5,805 nt of DNA, taken from contig JAKBAZ010000086.1 of the NCBI GenBank assembly GCA_021826255.1, positions 1-5,805 on the forward strand. Direction: 5' to 3'. The DNA is from Actinomycetes bacterium. Its GTDB lineage: Bacteria > Actinomycetota > Acidimicrobiia > Acidimicrobiales > RAAP-2. Both the position numbers and the translations under genes were made by a program. Shown here one piece after another: positions 1 to 5,805 of the stretch; position 1 is the first letter of the stretch, and every line of letters starts with the position of its first letter. Below the pieces are notes generated by a model. The model saw nothing but the letters and a program-made list of their open reading frames with translations. It made no database searches and was not told the DNA's origin.

Positions 1-1200
1 AATAATCACCATCGGCTCGAAGAGACCGGTCACTCGCTCGAGCTTTCGCTCCAGTTCCCGGTTGTAGTAGGCGGCAGCGACTTCGAGCTGGTGGTCGAGA
101 CTTCCGGTCTCTTCCCCCACGCGGAACATCTGGCGCGCCGCCCCCGGAAAGAGCCCCGATCGCGCGATCGGGCCGGCGAGCCCCTGGCCCTCCATGACCT
201 CCTCGCGCACCGCGAGCAGGCCCTTTCGATAGACCGCGTTGTTCGCCGAGTCCGCGGTGATGGTCATGGACCGGGGGAGATCCACTCCGGCGCGCAACAT
301 CGAGGCGAGGATACGAGTCGTTCGCTCCAGAACTGCGGTACGCGTCAACTCGCCGAGGATGGGAAGTCGCAGCATGACCCGGTCGAGTTGGTCTTGACCC
401 TTCTCGGATCGCTTCATCGCGATAAACCCAGCGATCATGAGTGCAATGAAGGCCAAGATGAAGGGCCAGTAGTTCGCCATAAAGCCCGAGAAGGCCATGA
501 GGGCCCTCGTGGGGGCGGGCAACTTGGCGTGGAGTTGATTAAAGAAAACCACGAAGCGCGGCAGGACGAAGATACCGAGGATGAAGACCACCACCACGGC
601 CAGGACCGAGACGACCGCCGGGTAGGTCAGCGCCGAGGAGATCTTGGCGCGAGCCTTCAAGTCTCGGTCGATGTACTCGGCGAGTTGTTCCAACACGTCA
701 TCGAGGTTTCCGGTGAGTTCGGCCGATTCGAGGATGCCCACGTAGAAGTTGGGGAACGCCTCGGGGTGGGACGAACACGCGACCGAGAAGGTGTCACCGG
801 CACGCAGGTCCTCGATCATCTGCAAGAGAATCTGACGCATCAACTTGTTCTGCGTCTCTTCGACAATGACTTCGAGGGCGTCCATAATCGGAATACCCGA
901 ACGGATGAAGACGGCCAACTGGCGCGTGAAGTTCATCACCTCTTTTTTCGGGACCCGCTTCTTCGTGATCTCGAACTGCAGGATGGAACGCTTTTCCTCA
1001 ATCAGGGTGGGAGACAGTCCGCGCTCGAGGAGCGCTAAGTGGGCTCGCCCGGCCGACTCGGACATCTCGAAGCCCTTGACCTGCTTACCCTCTCCGTCGA
1101 GGGCCTCGTAGCGATAGCGAGTCAGGGCGAGTTTCTCCTTGCCCTTCTCCTTCTTCGAGTTGCCGGGGATCATGTCGCGAGTGCGCTGAAGAAGACTCAT
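1..1200 (-). CDS. pilC: Type IV pilus inner-membrane platform protein PilC / GspF family (3' end cut by window)
   Basis: Polytopic inner-membrane protein that anchors the cytoplasmic extension ATPase and helps move pilin subunits into the growing fibre. I read 400 codons without a stop, running off the window edge. A basic, Lys-rich start (about residues 15-24) precedes two T2SSF domains. The first is at about 90-215, with FTRQLAVFIRSGIPI near 91-105, ELTGNLDDVLEQLAEY at 161-176, KISSALTYP at 186-194 and a membrane helix near 195-213. A second helix lies near 246-262. The second T2SSF domain starts near 291, with RILASMLRAGVDL at 296-308 and VGEETGSLDHQLEVAAAYY at 361-379. The sequence stops at FEPMVII, where the last membrane helix normally begins, so roughly 30 residues should be missing. 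The start ATG (1200-1198) overlaps the pilB stop as ATGA. An AGGAG lies 12 nt upstream inside pilB. A GspF of a type II secretion system cannot be fully excluded, but the pilus assignment fits its partner. Confidence 0.93.
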   Translation of the reverse strand, partial: MSLLQRTRDMIPGNSKKEKGKEKLALTRYRYEALDGEGKQVKGFEMSESAGRAHLALLERGLSPTLIEEKRSILQFEITKKRVPKKEVMNFTRQLAVFIRSGIPIMDALEVIVEETQNKLMRQILLQMIEDLRAGDTFSVACSSHPEAFPNFYVGILESAELTGNLDDVLEQLAEYIDRDLKARAKISSALTYPAVVSVLAVVVVFILGIFVLPRFVVFFNQLHAKLPAPTRALMAFSGFMANYWPFILAFIALMIAGFIAMKRSEKGQDQLDRVMLRLPILGELTRTAVLERTTRILASMLRAGVDLPRSMTITADSANNAVYRKGLLAVREEVMEGQGLAGPIARSGLFPGAARQMFRVGEETGSLDHQLEVAAAYYNRELERKLERVTGLFEPMVII

Positions 1201-2981
1201 AACGTGTACATGCTCCTGATGACTTCCTCGATGGTGGTCACACCCTGCTCGACGAGAGCAATCGCCTCTTGACGCATCGTGCGCATACCCTGGCGGACCG
1301 CCATCGTGCGCAACTCCTCCTGAGTCGCCCAGCCCACGACGAGTCGACGAATCTCCGGCGACATGATCAGGAGTTCGTAGACACCGATACGGTCCTTGTA
1401 ACCGGTGTGAGAACAGAAGGTGCAGCCCACCCCGTGCACGTAGGTCTCGAGGGGCGACCCTCCGCTCTCACGGTAGAACTCCATCTCCTCCATCGTCGGG
1501 GTGTACTCCACCCGACACGACGGGCAGATGCGCCGAAGGAGACGCTGGCCCACCACGCCGAGCACCGATGAGGCGATGAGAAACGCCTCGATGCCCATAT
1601 CGAGGAGTCGGTGGAGCGCCGAGACGGCGTCGGTGGCGTGCAGTGAGGACGCCACGAAGTGGCCCGTCAAGGCCGACTGCACCGCGACTCGCGTGGTCTC
1701 GACGTCTCGGATCTCACCGACGAGAATGACGTCGGGGTCCTGACGTAGGATGGACTTCAGTCCCGTCGCGAAGGTCAGTCCGGCCTGCTCGTTGGTCTGA
1801 ATCTGGTTGATCTGGGGAAAGACGTACTCGACCGGGTCCTCGATGGTCATGACGTTCACCGTGGGATTGGTCACTTCGGAGAGCGTGGCGTAGAGGGTGG
1901 TCGTCTTACCCGAACCGGTCGGACCGGCGCAAAGCACCATGCCGAAGGGAGATCGCACCAGCTTGGAGTAGGCGAGGTGGGTGTCTGAAGGCATGCCCAA
2001 TTCGTTCAGGCGCAGTACCGAGCGGGTCTTGTCGAGAATTCTCATCACGCAGCTCTCGCCCATGATGGTCGCCGTGGTAGCGACGCGCACGTCCACGTCG
2101 TTGCCGTCAATCGCAATGGTCAACTGACCGTCCTGCGGGCGACGTCGTTCGACGATGTTCATGTTGGCCATGATCTTGATGCGACTGACGAGGCCCGGAC
2201 CGATGGACGCGGGCATCGAGAGGATTTCCTTTAAGGCCCCGTCGATGCGGAAGCGAACCCGCACCACCTCTTCGGAGGGCTCGATGTGCACGTCCGAGGC
2301 ACGGTCGCGCATGGCCTGAGTCAAGATGCGGTCCACCAGCTGCACGACCGGCGCGTCCTCGCTGATCACCAACTCCTCGGCGCTCACGTCCGGGCCGCGA
2401 CGACGGGAGGTCTCCGCCGACTCGAAGGCCTGAATGAGCTTGTCCACGGTGCCGATGGCCTGGTAGTTGGAGTCGATGACCCAACGAATGTCCCCAATCG
2501 GTGCCAGGTGGAGTGAGATCGGCATGTTGAGCCGCTGACCCAGCGTGGCCTTTAATCCGTCGTCGGGCTCGGCGACGGCGACGTCGAGAACTCCGTTCGA
2601 GAGCTGGAAGGGGACGACCGAGTACCGTCGGGCCAACTCTTCGGGGAGGTTCTGCAGAACGCTCGGATCGATGGGCTGCTTACGCAGGTCGATGACGTCG
2701 TAGCCGAAGAGTTCGCCGAGGGCGCTCGCCAGCTGCTGCTCGCTCAGCGCCTTCTGGTTGACGAGAATCTCCCCGATACGCCCCCCGTGGTTGCCCTGGT
2801 AGATGAGGGCGTTCGAGAGCTGCTCGGTCGTAATGATTCCCTGACTGAGCAAGTGCTCGCCGAGTTTCTTCGAACCCGTCTTCGGCTTAGCGGGTACTCG
2901 AGCGAACTCGGCGTCATCCTCCACCGCGACGGGCGCGGGTTCGGCCGCTCCCTTGCCCTTCCGTTTGGTAAAGGCCACCAT
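1197..2981 (-). CDS. pilB: Type IV pilus assembly (extension) ATPase PilB / GspE family with MshEN-like N-terminal domain
   Basis: Hexameric cytoplasmic motor that hydrolyses ATP to drive pilin polymerisation through the PilC platform. It has 594 residues, a normal full length. A basic, Ala/Pro-rich lead (1-35) is followed by a T2SSE_N/MshEN-type domain at about 39-145 and the N-terminal ATPase subdomain (RASDVHIEP at 227-235, RFRIDG at 243-248). The catalytic core then shows Walker A GPTGSGKTTT (353-362, K359), Asp box TIEDPVEY (379-386), Walker B DVILVGEIRD (417-426, E423) and His box around SSLHATDA (445-452, H448). Four cysteines (C486, C489, C520, C523) form the CxxC-x30-CxxC zinc site typical of PilB/GspE and absent from PilT, which argues for an extension rather than a retraction motor. 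The ATG at 2981 is the first in-frame start. Its Shine-Dalgarno-like AAGGGG is 13 nt away, so initiation may be leaderless. The gene heads a minus-strand operon with pilC, which it overlaps by ATGA. Confidence 0.96.
   Translation of the reverse strand: MVAFTKRKGKGAAEPAPVAVEDDAEFARVPAKPKTGSKKLGEHLLSQGIITTEQLSNALIYQGNHGGRIGEILVNQKALSEQQLASALGELFGYDVIDLRKQPIDPSVLQNLPEELARRYSVVPFQLSNGVLDVAVAEPDDGLKATLGQRLNMPISLHLAPIGDIRWVIDSNYQAIGTVDKLIQAFESAETSRRRGPDVSAEELVISEDAPVVQLVDRILTQAMRDRASDVHIEPSEEVVRVRFRIDGALKEILSMPASIGPGLVSRIKIMANMNIVERRRPQDGQLTIAIDGNDVDVRVATTATIMGESCVMRILDKTRSVLRLNELGMPSDTHLAYSKLVRSPFGMVLCAGPTGSGKTTTLYATLSEVTNPTVNVMTIEDPVEYVFPQINQIQTNEQAGLTFATGLKSILRQDPDVILVGEIRDVETTRVAVQSALTGHFVASSLHATDAVSALHRLLDMGIEAFLIASSVLGVVGQRLLRRICPSCRVEYTPTMEEMEFYRESGGSPLETYVHGVGCTFCSHTGYKDRIGVYELLIMSPEIRRLVVGWATQEELRTMAVRQGMRTMRQEAIALVEQGVTTIEEVIRSMYTL
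1213..1217 (-). promoter_or_regulatory. Candidate ribosome binding site for pilC inside pilB
   Basis: AGGAG on the minus strand lies 12 nt upstream of the pilC ATG at 1200 and within the last codons of pilB. The spacing is longer than ideal (5-9 nt). The ATGA overlap suggests that terminating ribosomes re-initiate at pilC, with this site helping to hold them. Confidence 0.5.
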
Positions 2982-2988
2982 CTGAGTC

Positions 2989-3018
2989 TAAATACCCCTT
3001 CGATTAAATAATTGTCAA
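2989..3018 (-). promoter_or_regulatory. Candidate sigma-70-type promoter for pilB-pilC
   Basis: Reading the minus strand, a perfect -35 box TTGACA (3018-3013) is followed by an 18-nt spacer and a -10-like TATTTA (2994-2989). TATTTA matches TATAAT at four of six bases and lacks the conserved final T. Only 7 nt separate it from the pilB ATG, so the expected transcription start falls at or next to the start codon. That implies a leaderless or nearly leaderless message, a common arrangement in Actinomycetota. An alternative is a missed upstream start point with the weak AAGGGG (3000-2995) used as ribosome binding site. Confidence 0.45.
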
Positions 3019-3030
3019 TCCGTCACAATT
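3010..3030. repeat. Inverted repeat AATTGT-N9-ACAATT over the pilB -35 box
   Basis: Six-base arms at 3010-3015 and 3025-3030 are exact reverse complements, separated by 9 nt (centre at 3020). The left arm overlaps the TTGACA box assigned to pilB, so a dimeric regulator bound here would block or compete with RNA polymerase. The arms are AT-rich and short, and chance occurrence in an AT-rich patch is possible. Confidence 0.3.
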
Positions 3031-3040
3031 TTGCACAGAA

Positions 3041-3059
3041 GGCCCGGAAATTCCGTGCC
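3041..3059. repeat. 19-bp near-palindrome in the divergent promoter region
   Basis: The sequence GGCCCGGAA-A-TTCCGTGCC pairs at eight of nine positions around a single central base (3050). The one mismatch is C3044 opposite T3056. It is GC-rich at both ends inside an otherwise AT-leaning region, and centres about 69 bp upstream of the pilB start. The size and symmetry suit a dimeric DNA-binding protein. It is unlikely to be a terminator, because no T-run follows it on either strand. The cognate regulator cannot be named from the sequence. Confidence 0.4.
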
Positions 3060-3181
3060 GTTCCCTTACTTCTTCCCATTTGTACCAGTGCTAGAGCCAA
3101 AAGTCACCCACAATCGAGTCAATTAATCTCACGGACATCCCAAATCTCGGCGTTTCGGGCGCCTGATTAGGCTTTCTGGTC

Positions 3182-4852
3182 GTGAGGACGCCTCTTCGCG
3201 GTGACGAGTTGATGATCTGCCCTCACCGACTCGTTCTCGAGCGTTCCGGGCGAGAGCGACCCCTGATGGACGAGTCCGAGGAGATTCGTCACCGTCGCGA
3301 GAGGGCCGACGTACTGCGCCACCAGGTACTCGAGCGCCTGGAGGCGCTCGGCGGGCGTCGGGTACAGGGGCGACAAGAGACTCGAGCCGCGCTTCTCGAC
3401 GGGGTCGAACTCATCCTCTCACCACGTCTCGACGACGATCTCGCGGGTGCTCGTCGAGCCCAACCCCACGCCCTCGTGAGAGTCGCGCGCCACGACGACA
3501 CCTTCCGCTACGTGCCCCTCCTCATCCGCAACATTGAGTTTGCGGACTCGTCGACGACCCGCTTCCTCGACGCGTCCAGCCTGGACGACGTCGCGTCACG
3601 AGCCACCAGCCGCGTGGGGGCCGTCCCTCGATCCAGTCAGTCGGTCACTCGTTCGGTCTTCGGGCTGGCTCACGCCACCCGAGTTCTTCAGGCCCTCAGG
3701 CTCGCCGACCCCTCGAACCGCGTCGTCCTCGTCGATCGCCACCAGCGAGCCTGGTGGTGGAGTCTGAGCGACGCGCCCCACCAACGCCTCTCCTTCGCCG
3801 CCTACGACGAGGCCTACGAGGAGCGCTTCCACCTACTCCGCTGCCTCGAGAGCACCTCCGAGCTACCGAGTCGACCCTTCTGGCACCGCGAGTGCGTCGA
3901 GTGCCCCTACCACGAGGTCTGTCGGGAGGAGTTAGAAGCCGTAGACGACGTGTCGCTCGTTAACTTCACCTCCCGGTCTCACCAGGAGATCCTTCACCAC
4001 CTCGGGGTCCATACCCGTCACGACCTCGCCAATCTCGACCCGGCCCAGTGTCGCCGCGGGGGGACGCTCGACTCGGCACCGCCGGTGGAACGACTCCTCG
4101 CCGACTCCCTCGAACACGTCCAGGAGTTGGTGTACCGGGCGCGCAGTGCCCTTAGCAACCAACTCCTGCGCAAAGTCGAGGTGGAGGAGATGGGCTGTCC
4201 CCGTGGTGACGTCGAAGTCGACGTCGATATGGAGAGTTGTGAGGATCGGACCTACCTCTGGGGAGCCCGGGTGCGCAGCTCGGTCCACCTCACGAACCTT
4301 CCCTCGGGGTACGTCTCTTTCGTCTCCTGGGACCCTCTCAGCCCCGAACTCGAGGCCCGGGTCTTCGTGGAGTTTTGGACCTGGCTCGAGGAGGTGCGGG
4401 CCATCGCTCGACAGAGTGGCGCCACCTTTCGGGCCTACTGCTTTTGGGCTCAAGCCGAAGACGGCGCCATGAATCGGGCTCTCGACACCCTGGGCGACGA
4501 AGACCTACGAACCAGAGTCGAAGAGTTTCGCCGCCGCGAGAACGGTGAGTGGATCGACCTCCACGAGGTGGTGTCCCAGCACATCCAGACGGATGGCCCG
4601 ACGGGACTGAAGAAGCTGGCGCGGGCGGCGGGCTTTGAGTGGCGAGACGAAAGTCCAAGTGGGGAGGCCTCCCTTCGTTGGTACCGTGAGGCCCTCGCCG
4701 ACTCCCCCGACGCCGGGACCTGGCGAGCGCGCCTTCTCGCCTACAACGAGGACGACTGCGCGGCGACGGCGGCGTTACGGGACTGGTTGAACGGTCCGGC
4801 CCGCACCCTCGCCCACCGCGACGAGTGGCCCCCTAAGAGCACCGCCTCGTGA
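3182..4852 (+). CDS. TM0106-family RecB-like protein: degenerate PD-(D/E)XK domain, Fe-S cysteines, DEDDy-type exonuclease domain
   Basis: A 556-residue predicted DNA- or RNA-processing protein; its physiological substrate is unknown. An N-terminal RecB/Cas4-like half (about 1-250) begins with ICPHRLVLE (12-20). It ends with CVECPYHEVC (238-247), so C13 plus C238, C241 and C247 give the C...CxxC-x5-C arrangement that binds a 4Fe-4S cluster in Cas4 and AddB. The expected catalytic Asp and D/E-x-K are not visible: the equivalent stretches read AQPHALVRV (93-101) and YVPLLIRN (110-117). A helix-hairpin-helix-like stretch follows at about 257-288. The C-terminal RNase H-like (RNase_H_2) domain has VDVDMES (346-352, D349/E351), FRAYCFWAQAED (416-427), WIDLHEVV (457-464), GLKKLARAAGFEWRDE (475-490) and YNEDDCAAT (521-529, Y521/D525), which looks intact. 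The start is GTG with only a weak TTAGG upstream. I prefer it to ATG 3212 because that would remove most of the conserved lead before C13. The stop overlaps the next gene by 4 bp. Confidence 0.85.
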   Translation: MRTPLRGDELMICPHRLVLERSGRERPLMDESEEIRHRRERADVLRHQVLERLEALGGRRVQGRQETRAALLDGVELILSPRLDDDLAGARRAQPHALVRVARHDDTFRYVPLLIRNIEFADSSTTRFLDASSLDDVASRATSRVGAVPRSSQSVTRSVFGLAHATRVLQALRLADPSNRVVLVDRHQRAWWWSLSDAPHQRLSFAAYDEAYEERFHLLRCLESTSELPSRPFWHRECVECPYHEVCREELEAVDDVSLVNFTSRSHQEILHHLGVHTRHDLANLDPAQCRRGGTLDSAPPVERLLADSLEHVQELVYRARSALSNQLLRKVEVEEMGCPRGDVEVDVDMESCEDRTYLWGARVRSSVHLTNLPSGYVSFVSWDPLSPELEARVFVEFWTWLEEVRAIARQSGATFRAYCFWAQAEDGAMNRALDTLGDEDLRTRVEEFRRRENGEWIDLHEVVSQHIQTDGPTGLKKLARAAGFEWRDESPSGEASLRWYREALADSPDAGTWRARLLAYNEDDCAATAALRDWLNGPARTLAHRDEWPPKSTAS

Positions 4853-5805
4853 GTGCGCGACGGCTCGCCCCCGTCCTCGGCGTCCTCGTGGGCCTCGCCT
4901 CCCTCCTCGTGGCCGCGCTGGTGAGCCTCGCGCTCACCGATCTCGCCCGAGTCCACCTCGCCGAGGGCGCGAGTCTGATGGGGCTCGCCCTCCTCCTTCG
5001 CGTCGGGCTCGGGGCGGTCTCCTCGCTCCTGCGCGAGCGTCGCCAGCGAGAGGTCGTGAGCGAGTGGACGCCCCGGCTCTCCCGACACTTTCCCCGCTCG
5101 ATGACCCTGACCAGCGCTCTCGACGCCCTCAGTCTCTTACCCGACGACGTGGAGATCGATCTGGCTCGAGCCAGTCTCGGCGCGTCCATGGCGGGACTGG
5201 CTCTCCTCTATCTCGCCTCGGGCTGGCTCCCCCTCGTCATCGTCCTCGCCCTCATGAGCCTCTCCGCACCGCTCTACGTGCGCGCGGGCCGAGCGGCCGA
5301 AGTGATGGACGTCGAGTATCGCCAGAAGCACTCCCGTCTCCTCGAACGCGAACTCGAACTCTTGAACGCCGGAGTCGAACTCCGGGGCCTCGGGGTGGGT
5401 CGATTCGCCGTCGAGGACATCACCGCTCTCTCACGGGGCGAACACCGGGTCGCCGAGGAGGCCCTGCGGGTGGCCCTGCGCAGCTCCCTCGTGACCGAGT
5501 TCTTGAGTGGGGTGAGTGTCGGGCTCGTCGCCATGGTCGTGGGATTCGCCCTCATGGGTGGGCGCACCGGACTCGAGCGGGCCCTCCTCAGCGTGCTCGT
5601 GAGCGCCGAGGTCTTCTCCCACGTGCGCCGCTACGGACTGTTATTCCACCGTAAAGAACAGCTCGCGCGGGCTCGCTCGACTCTCGAGCTCTGGCGCGAC
5701 GAACCCGAGGTGGCGCGATCCTCCCACCTGGTCGCTCTCGGGGTGAGAACCCGCGCGACAACCGATCCCGTGACGTTCGAGCTTCGTGCCGGCGAACGAC
5801 TGGCC
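4849..5805 (+). CDS. ABC transporter, CydD-like transmembrane subunit (3' end cut by window)
   Basis: Starts at GTG 4849, sharing GTGA with the stop of the preceding gene, and stays open for 319 codons to the window edge. I translated it by hand. It is an exporter-type transmembrane domain. Hydrophobic segments lie near 8-30, 43-60, 112-122 and 126-145 (one hairpin), 219-237 and 244-255. A charged cytoplasmic stretch at 146-215 includes LLERELELLNAGVELRGLG (164-182), the coupling region seen in ABC exporters. The part from LRVALRSSLVTEFLSGVSVG (206-225) through SAEVFSHVRRYGLLFHRKEQ (252-271) resembles the CydD family pattern (APEAYLPLR..GA.FH). The last residues, VTFELRAGERLA (308-319), are the usual lead-in to a Walker A motif, so a fused ATPase domain should follow beyond the window. 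CydD works with CydC in the inner membrane, linked to cysteine/glutathione or haem handling for cytochrome bd assembly. The exact substrate here is not shown. The sequence is divergent and somewhat short at its N-terminus, so another exporter subfamily is possible. Confidence 0.75.
   Translation, partial: MSARRLAPVLGVLVGLASLLVAALVSLALTDLARVHLAEGASLMGLALLLRVGLGAVSSLLRERRQREVVSEWTPRLSRHFPRSMTLTSALDALSLLPDDVEIDLARASLGASMAGLALLYLASGWLPLVIVLALMSLSAPLYVRAGRAAEVMDVEYRQKHSRLLERELELLNAGVELRGLGVGRFAVEDITALSRGEHRVAEEALRVALRSSLVTEFLSGVSVGLVAMVVGFALMGGRTGLERALLSVLVSAEVFSHVRRYGLLFHRKEQLARARSTLELWRDEPEVARSSHLVALGVRTRATTDPVTFELRAGERLA

Larger units (their letters stand above)
2982..3181. other. Divergent intergenic region between pilB and the TM0106-family gene
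   Basis: About 200 bp, visibly more AT-rich than the flanking genes, especially 2985-3035. It holds the candidate pilB promoter and the two inverted repeats listed separately. For the plus-strand gene the signals are weak: a -10-like TAATCT (3124-3129) and another, TAGGCT (3168-3173), ending 8 nt before the GTG at 3182, both without a convincing -35 box. I see no small ORF or RNA gene in it. Confidence 0.6.

Noticed and set aside
91..1038. Long plus-strand open frame (315 codons) opposite pilC
   Set aside because: The translation is rich in Arg, Glu, His and Asp with no recognisable domain. It lies entirely antisense to pilC, whose two T2SSF domains are clear. It is a codon-bias shadow.
3041..3059. 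Reading of the 19-bp palindrome as a Rho-independent terminator
   Set aside because: No run of T follows the stem on either strand, and the flanking genes diverge, so no transcript needs to end here.
3101..3129. Plus-strand promoter with -10 TAATCT for the TM0106-family gene
   Set aside because: The -10 hexamer is acceptable, but nothing like TTGACA lies 16-18 nt upstream, so I mention it only within the intergenic entry.
3932..4453. Minus-strand open frame of 173 codons opposite the TM0106-family gene
   Set aside because: No domain or ribosome binding site is visible, and it is antisense to a region with conserved exonuclease-domain motifs.
4741..5189. Minus-strand open frames across the nuclease/transporter junction
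   Set aside because: They have charged low-complexity translations, and both overlapping plus-strand genes have clear family features.
5064..5654. Plus-strand open frame of 196 codons in another frame of the transporter gene
   Set aside because: Its product is an Arg/Pro/Gly-rich low-complexity string, whereas the overlapping frame from 4849 gives regular membrane helices and an ABC exporter pattern.
1..5805. Frequent CTCGAG, GAGTCG and CGACGACG strings across the window
   Set aside because: They follow reading frames (Leu-Glu, Glu-Ser, Asp-Asp codons) and are spread evenly, so they reflect codon preference rather than a repeat family.

Overview
The window looks like a chromosomal segment of a fairly GC-rich actinobacterium. 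Evidence: strong use of CTC, GTC and CGA/CGC codons, GTG starts, and a Fe-S/exonuclease protein whose C-terminal half closely resembles, from memory, the actinobacterial branch of the TM0106 'RecB-like nuclease' family. An Acidimicrobiia-type relative is a guess, not shown. There is no sign of a mobile element, phage gene, CRISPR array, tRNA or rRNA. Coding density is very high. The only real intergenic space is about 200 bp at 2982-3181.

Left half (1-2981, minus strand): two genes of a type IV pilus (or closely related type II secretion) assembly machine. The upstream gene is a complete PilB/GspE-type extension ATPase (2981..1197). It has an N-terminal MshEN-like domain, all the ATPase motifs and a four-cysteine zinc site. 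Its stop codon overlaps the start of a PilC/GspF-type inner-membrane platform protein (1200..1, cut by the window edge about 30 residues short of its expected end). The ATGA overlap means the motor and the membrane platform it drives are made together. No PilT lies between them.

Centre (2982-3181): an AT-richer divergent promoter region. It carries a plausible minus-strand promoter for pilB (TTGACA, 18-nt spacer, TATTTA) placed so that transcription would begin at or near the ATG (a leaderless mRNA). It also carries two inverted repeats that could be operators: AATTGT-N9-ACAATT over the -35 box, and a 19-bp near-palindrome just upstream.

Right half (3182-5805, plus strand): a TM0106-family protein (3182..4852) and an ABC-transporter subunit joined by a 4-bp GTGA overlap. 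The TM0106-like protein keeps a Cas4/AddB-style set of four cysteines and a C-terminal DEDDy-type exonuclease core. Its N-terminal PD-(D/E)XK active site looks lost. The downstream gene (4849 to the window end) starts with GTG. It encodes a six-helix transmembrane domain most like CydD, the thiol/haem-linked ABC exporter subunit, and is cut just before its expected Walker A motif. The two plus-strand genes are translationally coupled, but I know of no described functional link between them. That pairing and the degenerate nuclease are the least explained features here.
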